Source: Isoetes taiwanensis
Lineage: Eukaryota; Streptophyta; Lycopodiopsida; Isoetales; Isoetaceae
DNA length: 64,000 bases
Assembly: GCA_021234155.1 (NCBI GenBank)
Contig: JAJEKV010000139.1
Location: 1,360,386-1,424,385 of the forward strand
Reading direction: 5' to 3'
The notes under the pieces are model-generated. The model searched no databases. It had not been told where the DNA came from and saw nothing but the letters and a program-made list of their open reading frames with translations. Of the stretch, positions 58,546-64,000 are shown one piece after another. The position numbers and the translations under genes were made by a program. Positions within the stretch are counted from its first letter, which is position 1, and each line of letters begins with the position of its first letter.

Positions 58546-61500
58546 GTGGTGTTAAGTTGGTTCGAGAAGAACGCTTTTCTCTTGCCACATCGACCTCCCG
58601 CAGCCGAGGCACACTGGGAAAAAACAAGAAGGCCACCAAGGAGGCAGCCCCGCTCGTGCACGACGAGCAAGGAGACATCCTCCATGAAGAAGGAGGCCCC
58701 CGCCAGCCCACATACGCAGTGGCCGCTCGGCCGGCCGAAGTTATCGCCAGCCCTTTCGAGGCCCCCGCTGGATTTAACCTTCGGCCGCCATCCAAGCCGG
58801 GGTTGAGGCTAATAGTGCCGCATTGGGGGCCCGAGATCGAGATGAGTCCGCAACATCCCACATGTTGCGCCAGAGCCGGAGGTGATAAACCGAAACAATG
58901 AGATCACCGAAGTTGGAGACCCAAGCACACCGGGCCGACGACAACATCCGCTTGTGCACTCGAGAGGCAAAGAAGAGACGGCGTGGTGCTCGCCGGTTAC
59001 ATGCAAAGCCGCATGGATACCCCCCGGACGCGAGCGGAAGATAGTGGACCGCGAGCCGGCCAGACACTTGGTAATCACGCCTCAGCCTCTCCCGAGGTTG
59101 ATGAGGCCAATGCCATGGCACGGCGCGACAGGCCACACTCCGGTTGGAAGTTGAGGAGGCTCACCGCAGGATGGAGGGTTGCGGCCGCCGGAAGTTAACC
59201 GGCAAAGATCGAAACTTTCTTCGAGAAGGATTTGGCGCGGGACCGGGAAATGCAGAGTCCGACCGTCATCGTTGCCTTTCAACAAGAGCCTCCGTGCGTA
59301 GGCGCATGAACAATGGCGGCACCGCTGTGGGAGATGGCAAGACATGACCAAGTCTTGCAAGAGCCGAGCTCCGCACTTGAGAGAAACGTAAGCGGCACAC
59401 GACACACCGGTATCTGTAAGCCCAACAACCGCAAGGCGTCAATCGGGTCACAGTCGCCAAGCCGGTCACCGCCAGACCGCCTTCGCCACTGCCGCATTCA
59501 TCATCACGCTGCGTGCCGCCACCAGGCGAGTGGGCGGTGCCCTCCATTAATCCGATCTCGCGTGGAGCGCAGCGACGGAGCCACAACCTGGTGGTTCGGG
59601 CCTGCCGAAGAGCCGGAGAGAATCTCACCCGAAGATACACACAAAGATCCTTACGCATGACGCTTCCTGGTCCAGACCGTTTCGAAGTTACGCGACCAGC
59701 CCGGTGTGGGTCCGGCCGAGTGCCACAGCCGAAGCCGTGGTGTTCCGTCCGGTTCGCGGATGCATAGTTCGAGAGGCCATAATTGCGGCGGAGGCAAGTC
59801 ACCGGCGTACATCTCCTCATGTGAGCCGGGATCTTACTCGGTGCAATAGGAGGCATCAGCGAGGAGGGAGTTCGGCCGAGTCGAGGGGCGCCCGCCCGAT
59901 GCGACCAAATCCGCGCGGCACCGCCACCAAATGCTACCCACGCCGCCTCTGCTCTGATCCTCCGCAATCTTGCCCCTACAACTCTGGGCTTTCAGCCGCA
60001 ACGCCCTAAATCATCGCCGCTTGTCCGATTTGTCCGTGCTCGATGCAACTCAGCTGGCACGGTCCATCCGTGAACACACACACTACAAAGCATCTCCGGC
60101 GCTCAATAGGAATTGTGCCTCCGGTGGTGGTGCAGAACCTGCCGGGTTTTCGTAAGTGTATGGGCGATAGCCTCAATTCATTAGGCTGTGGACATTGACC
60201 TCATCTTCCTCATGGAACATGGAACACCCAAACCCTGAGTCGCCTGGTCTGCCGGGTACCAAAGATTTTTCGGTGTTCAATGGTTTATGCAGGAGATGGC
60301 AAGACGCGATGGGGTTACTGCTACTCTGGGGTAGCCTTGGCACATTTGGTTTCCCTCGAGGAAGATCGATGGACATAACCGCTACTTGTGGGTCCGAGTG
60401 CACCACCCCTCGGGCGATCCTTTCTTCCTAGGCGCTTGCTACTTTCCCCATCGCGAGAGTCCCTTCTATCCGACCCACGAGGAGGTGGACATGATGGACC
60501 CGTATGTCGATCTATATGATGACATACAACAAAGACAAGCGATGGGGCGAGTCATGCTCCTTTGGAGACTTCAATGCCAGGCGAAGTGGTGGAACGAGCC
60601 ATGCGGTTTGGACCCCTCGCGGATGGCGTCTTTGCGGTTCGTCCGCAGAGGCGGCTTTGCACCACGGCACTCAAGATGACGGTCGGGTCACCCGCTTCTA
60701 GAATAATTGCTCCCGATGTGCGGTATCTTTGACTGCTCATATGCAATGGCCTACCACAATGGCCCTCTTCCGTGGGTACACTTGCGCAGGAGACAATCAC
60801 GGGCGGCGGAACTAGTGTCGTGGATTATGTTATAGTGGCTACGCAGGATGCACACCTTGTCGCCCATTTTCACGTCGGCACGGACGTCCCGGGCGAGGAG
60901 GCCTAATCACCTCCCACTCTATGTGAAGCTGGCCCGGCCAGCTCGGCCCCCTCAAGCATTACCTTGTCGACCTCGGTTGCGCTTGGATTATGAGCGGCGG
61001 AGGGTTACACCGACATACTCAGAGAAGCCTTCCCGACGATTCATGCGGGCCCATTACTGAGGCGAGAAACCACCAGTTGGTTGAGCTCCTACCGAACAAG
61101 GCGCAGATGCTTTGGGAGACCTCAACCTTCCCGCAACGATGGTTTGATGCCGAAAGTGTAAGAACGCGAACGCGGCATTCAGCCTCATCGTGGATCGTGA
61201 CACGCCAGCTCAGGGCCACCACCATTACCGCCCTTCCTCAAGGAAACAAAGGCAAGGTACCGGCAAGACACCAAGGAGAAATGTTCCGCCCATCGACGCT
61301 TGCAACGGAACTTTCGGGTGTAGGGTAATCTATGCCAAGCCAGCGACCCACGGAACATCACGGGTGCAATGGGAGCGCAATGTACTGCAATGCCTTTACG
61401 ATCCCCGAACACGGACGATGTGCCCCTCAAGAATATGGCCCAATCACCGGGTGATCACGTAAGAAGATGTCAAGAGGGGCTGCAACGCCTGAAAAATGGG

Positions 61501-62345
61501 AGGGCAACAGACTTAGACGGCTACAAGCGCAATGAGTTGTTCAAGTGGGCAGACAACCCATGGTGCCCGCCCTGTCGCATTGTTCAACGGTATTGAAGAG
61601 GGTTTTTCCCGTCATGGACCACAGCGTGGTTGTTCCGACGACAAGGCGGGGGACCCATCTTGTCGACCAATTCACCAGAACCATCATGGTCACCAAAGGC
61701 TTGCGCGGGCATTCTCGAAAACGGCCGTAAACGGATGGGGCGAGGCGCGTGAAGTCGGGGCACTTACCGAGGCGGGCCCGGCCCCAGGAGCATTCAACCA
61801 TTGATCACATCTTCACACTCGGGGCCCCGTGAGGGCAGCGGAACCGTCCGGGAGGACTCAGATCTTGCTATTTTGTGGACTTTGCAAAAAAGCTTTTGAC
61901 CGCGATGCCGGGGAAAAGTTGTGGGCGAGATTGCACCATCCGGGGGCTCCCGGATGGATCTCGCGAGCAACGCAAAGTCTGCACTATCTGAGGCCGCACG
62001 AGCCGCATGCAACCTAAGGGCGATCATTTGCCCGATAGCATTGGAGTTAGGCAAGGTTGTCCTCTCTCACCCACACTCTTTGGACTTTACATTGACCGGT
62101 TAAGCCCGGCTTGCGCCAATGGGGATCAGATACGCTGACTCTTGCACCGTGTCATCCCGGCTCATCTATCGCGGATGATGTGGACCTCTTGGCCCATACA
62201 CTGGAGGGCATGCAAGCACACCTAGATGCCCCTGGACACATTCTCGCCAGCGACGGACATGCGTGTCAACCCGCCAAGACTAAGGTGGCACAACAAACGT
62301 ATTACTATCGGGTTAAAGAACCTGCCCTGGGAGGTTTTTGGGGGA
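58546..62345 (+). mobile_element. GC-rich LINE copy, second family, lacking its 3' end
   Basis: About 3.8 kb of GC-rich sequence. From 60175 the plus strand shows endonuclease pieces (VDIDLIFLMEHGTP, HPSGDPFFLGACYFPHRESP, a GDFNAR site near 60560), and from about 61790 an RT related to the copy at 50115: IDHIFTL, VDFAK, FDRDAGEKLWARLHHPGAPG, GCPLSP-like and ADDVDLLAHTLEGMQAHLD near 62173. The part before 60170 may be ORF1 and 5' UTR but shows no motif. Frame changes are frequent. It stops inside the palm/thumb near 62345, so the 3' end is lost, which retroposition alone does not explain. Confidence 0.7.
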
Positions 62346-63176
62346 AACTCCGTGACAGGAATAAGAGTGTTGTCAAACTGTATAGACATCTATCATGAGT
62401 ATATACATATATCAGGTGAGTATATGAGGAAGAAATTTACATTGTGTCACTGCTACTTATATTACATTGCCATTAACTATCTAGAATCTCACATACATAC
62501 ATATGTTTCATCACTAAAATTGGTCCAGCATAATTTCTGCCACTTAAACCAAAAGGAATTTTCCTTTTACAAGATATCATCAACTTTTTGAATCTGCAAC
62601 TGATTCTTTATGATATGGAAGATTTCATAGCCGATAGATTTACTAATATGTTGTGGTGATTGTTTAAAGCTTAGAGAGTTGAACAGTTTTTACACCAGGC
62701 AAGAATTGCATTCTTCAACTTTTCTAGCATAAGGGGGTCCAAACCTTTCTAAAATTGGAAGTAATTGACATTTTATGATAGAACATGTTTTTGCATGCTT
62801 TCATGTTTCGCTGCTTTCAGATGACATTATGTGAAGTCGTCAAACCATATTTAGCTCAAAAACGTTGTTTGAGGTTGTGAATTGTTTCTTATTTACTATA
62901 ACAAGTTTTAATATAAAACTTGCAGTCATAAGTTTTCAACTCTAGGAGCTACAGTCCAAGAGTTTGTGAAGTGTTCTTAAACCATTTTGAACTTAATTAT
63001 TAGTAAAGAAGCTTTGATACAGAATCTAGGACAAACACAAAATTGAAATGATTTAATTAAACTCATATATAAGCTTACCAAGGGCAATAAATGATGCACC
63101 ATATATTCCATTTTTATCTATATAATAAACAATTTTATCAACTTAAATATAGTGAATAACCATGTATTCTTTATAT
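62346..63176. other. AT-rich intergenic
   Basis: No gene, RNA or repeat is recognised. Confidence 0.5.
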
Positions 63177-63449
63177 AAGGAAGGAAGGAAGGAAGGAAGG
63201 AAGGAAGGGAAGGAAGGAAGGAAGGAAGGAAGGAAGGGAAGGAAGGAAGGAAGGAAGGAAGGAAGGAAGGAAGGAAGGAAAGGAAGGAAGGAAGGAAGGA
63301 AGGAAGGAAGGAAGGAAGGAAGGAAGGAAGGAAGGAAGGAAGGAAGGAAGGAAGGAAGGAAGGAAGGAAGGGAAGGAAGGAAGGAAGGAAGGAAGGAAGG
63401 AAGGAAGGAAGGAAGGAAGGGGAAGGAAGGAAGGAAGGAAGGAAGGAAT
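63177..63449. repeat. (AAGG)n microsatellite, about 270 bp
   Basis: Near-perfect AAGG repeats are broken about five times by GGGAAGG or GGAAAGG variants. The strand is pure purine, so triplex or H-DNA formation is possible. The open frames within it (Lys/Gly/Glu and Pro/Ser/Phe/Leu) are artefacts of the repeat. Confidence 0.98.
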
Positions 63450-64000
63450 GAATTTATTTTAAAGTGGTTGCTACTAGACAATATTGGAGTTTAGCTAAGG
63501 TAATAGTACAAATAACTCAATTTTTTATGATAGACAATATTTTTATAAACGTAATCCCTCGACAATATAGATCTCCCGTAAATTTCATGTTAAAATAACA
63601 TATATCATTATCTTGAATTTGATTATAAATAGGTATGGACCATTTCTGGTTCGCACTTAGGCTTGCCATATTTTGAAGCAATACAACAGTTTTTTCAACT
63701 CATGATTGACGAAACTTGTGATAGATGTTCCAAATGTAGTTTCTATCATCTTAGTGCAAACATACAAAGAAATCTTCTTATTTCTTACTATCATAAGCTT
63801 AGTACATGTGTTTGCTGTTTAGGTGTGTCGCAGTTTATGCATGATAATAATAATTCGATATTAAAAATAACATACTGCTATATGCAAGGTTTGAATATAA
63901 CTAGGCATGGACCATTATGATCTACAATTAGACAAATTGTGTATAAAAGTAAATCTATCTATCCCCAATTATATTTATGATTTTCTACCTTCTGAAATAT
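63450..64000. other. AT-rich intergenic to the window end
   Basis: No supported feature. A short open frame at 63663-63920 has no recognisable domain. Confidence 0.45.

Noticed and set aside
63143-63494. Long open frames on both strands across the AAGG array
   Set aside because: They are products of the tetranucleotide repeat, which has no stops in several frames.

Overview
This is a nuclear, AT-rich, intron-bearing land-plant window. A plant-type TEY MAP kinase with six exons, a many-exon plant alpha/beta hydrolase, NB-ARC/LRR remnants, a hybrid histidine kinase remnant and polymerase III tRNA genes point that way. The high density of old decayed repeats and a MAP kinase that mixes MPK3/6-like and MPK4-like residues suggest a fern, lycophyte or other non-angiosperm plant; the species is inference. 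The MAP kinase reads cleanly through 1167 coding bases with canonical splice sites, so the frequent breaks elsewhere are probably real decay rather than poor assembly.

Layout. 0-4 kb: decayed minus-strand relic of a transposon-type protein (838-3874) with local direct and inverted repeats. 5.8-10.4 kb: broken L1-type LINE ending in poly(A). 10.4-15.5 kb: no recognised gene; several small tandem duplications. 15.5-24.0 kb: a fossil retroelement whose reverse transcriptase looks Penelope-like, with an unfamiliar first ORF, long direct repeats on both sides, and younger insertions inside it. 24.0-24.6 kb: an abrupt GC-rich island. 24.6-28.8 kb: fragments of a minus-strand NB-ARC/LRR resistance gene, a plus-strand class-3 lipase fragment and a fold-back repeat. 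28.9-30.6 kb: a third copy of the retroelement's long repeat, followed by a 1.24 kb poly(A) insertion with target duplications. 32.8-38.3 kb: relics of a hybrid histidine kinase and a short-chain dehydrogenase. 39.5-45.2 kb: an amplified locus with three intact tRNA-Lys(UUU) genes and one pseudo-tRNA. 45.4-48.5 kb: ABHD11-like alpha/beta hydrolase gene. 50.1-51.9 and 58.5-62.3 kb: two relatives of a second LINE family, plus an inverted copy of its tail near 58.1 kb. 54.9-57.3 kb: intact MAP kinase gene. 63.2-63.4 kb: a long GGAA-type microsatellite.

The only convincing intact functions are MAP kinase signalling, tRNA-Lys supply and, except for an unresolved junction near its 3' end, the hydrolase. 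The tRNA copy nearest the hydrolase is divergent to it, and the shared 5' flank of the tRNA repeat family runs up to the hydrolase start codon, so the hydrolase promoter region and the tRNA appear to be one amplified segment. The best candidate for something undescribed is the two-ORF Penelope-like fossil at 15.5-24.0 kb.
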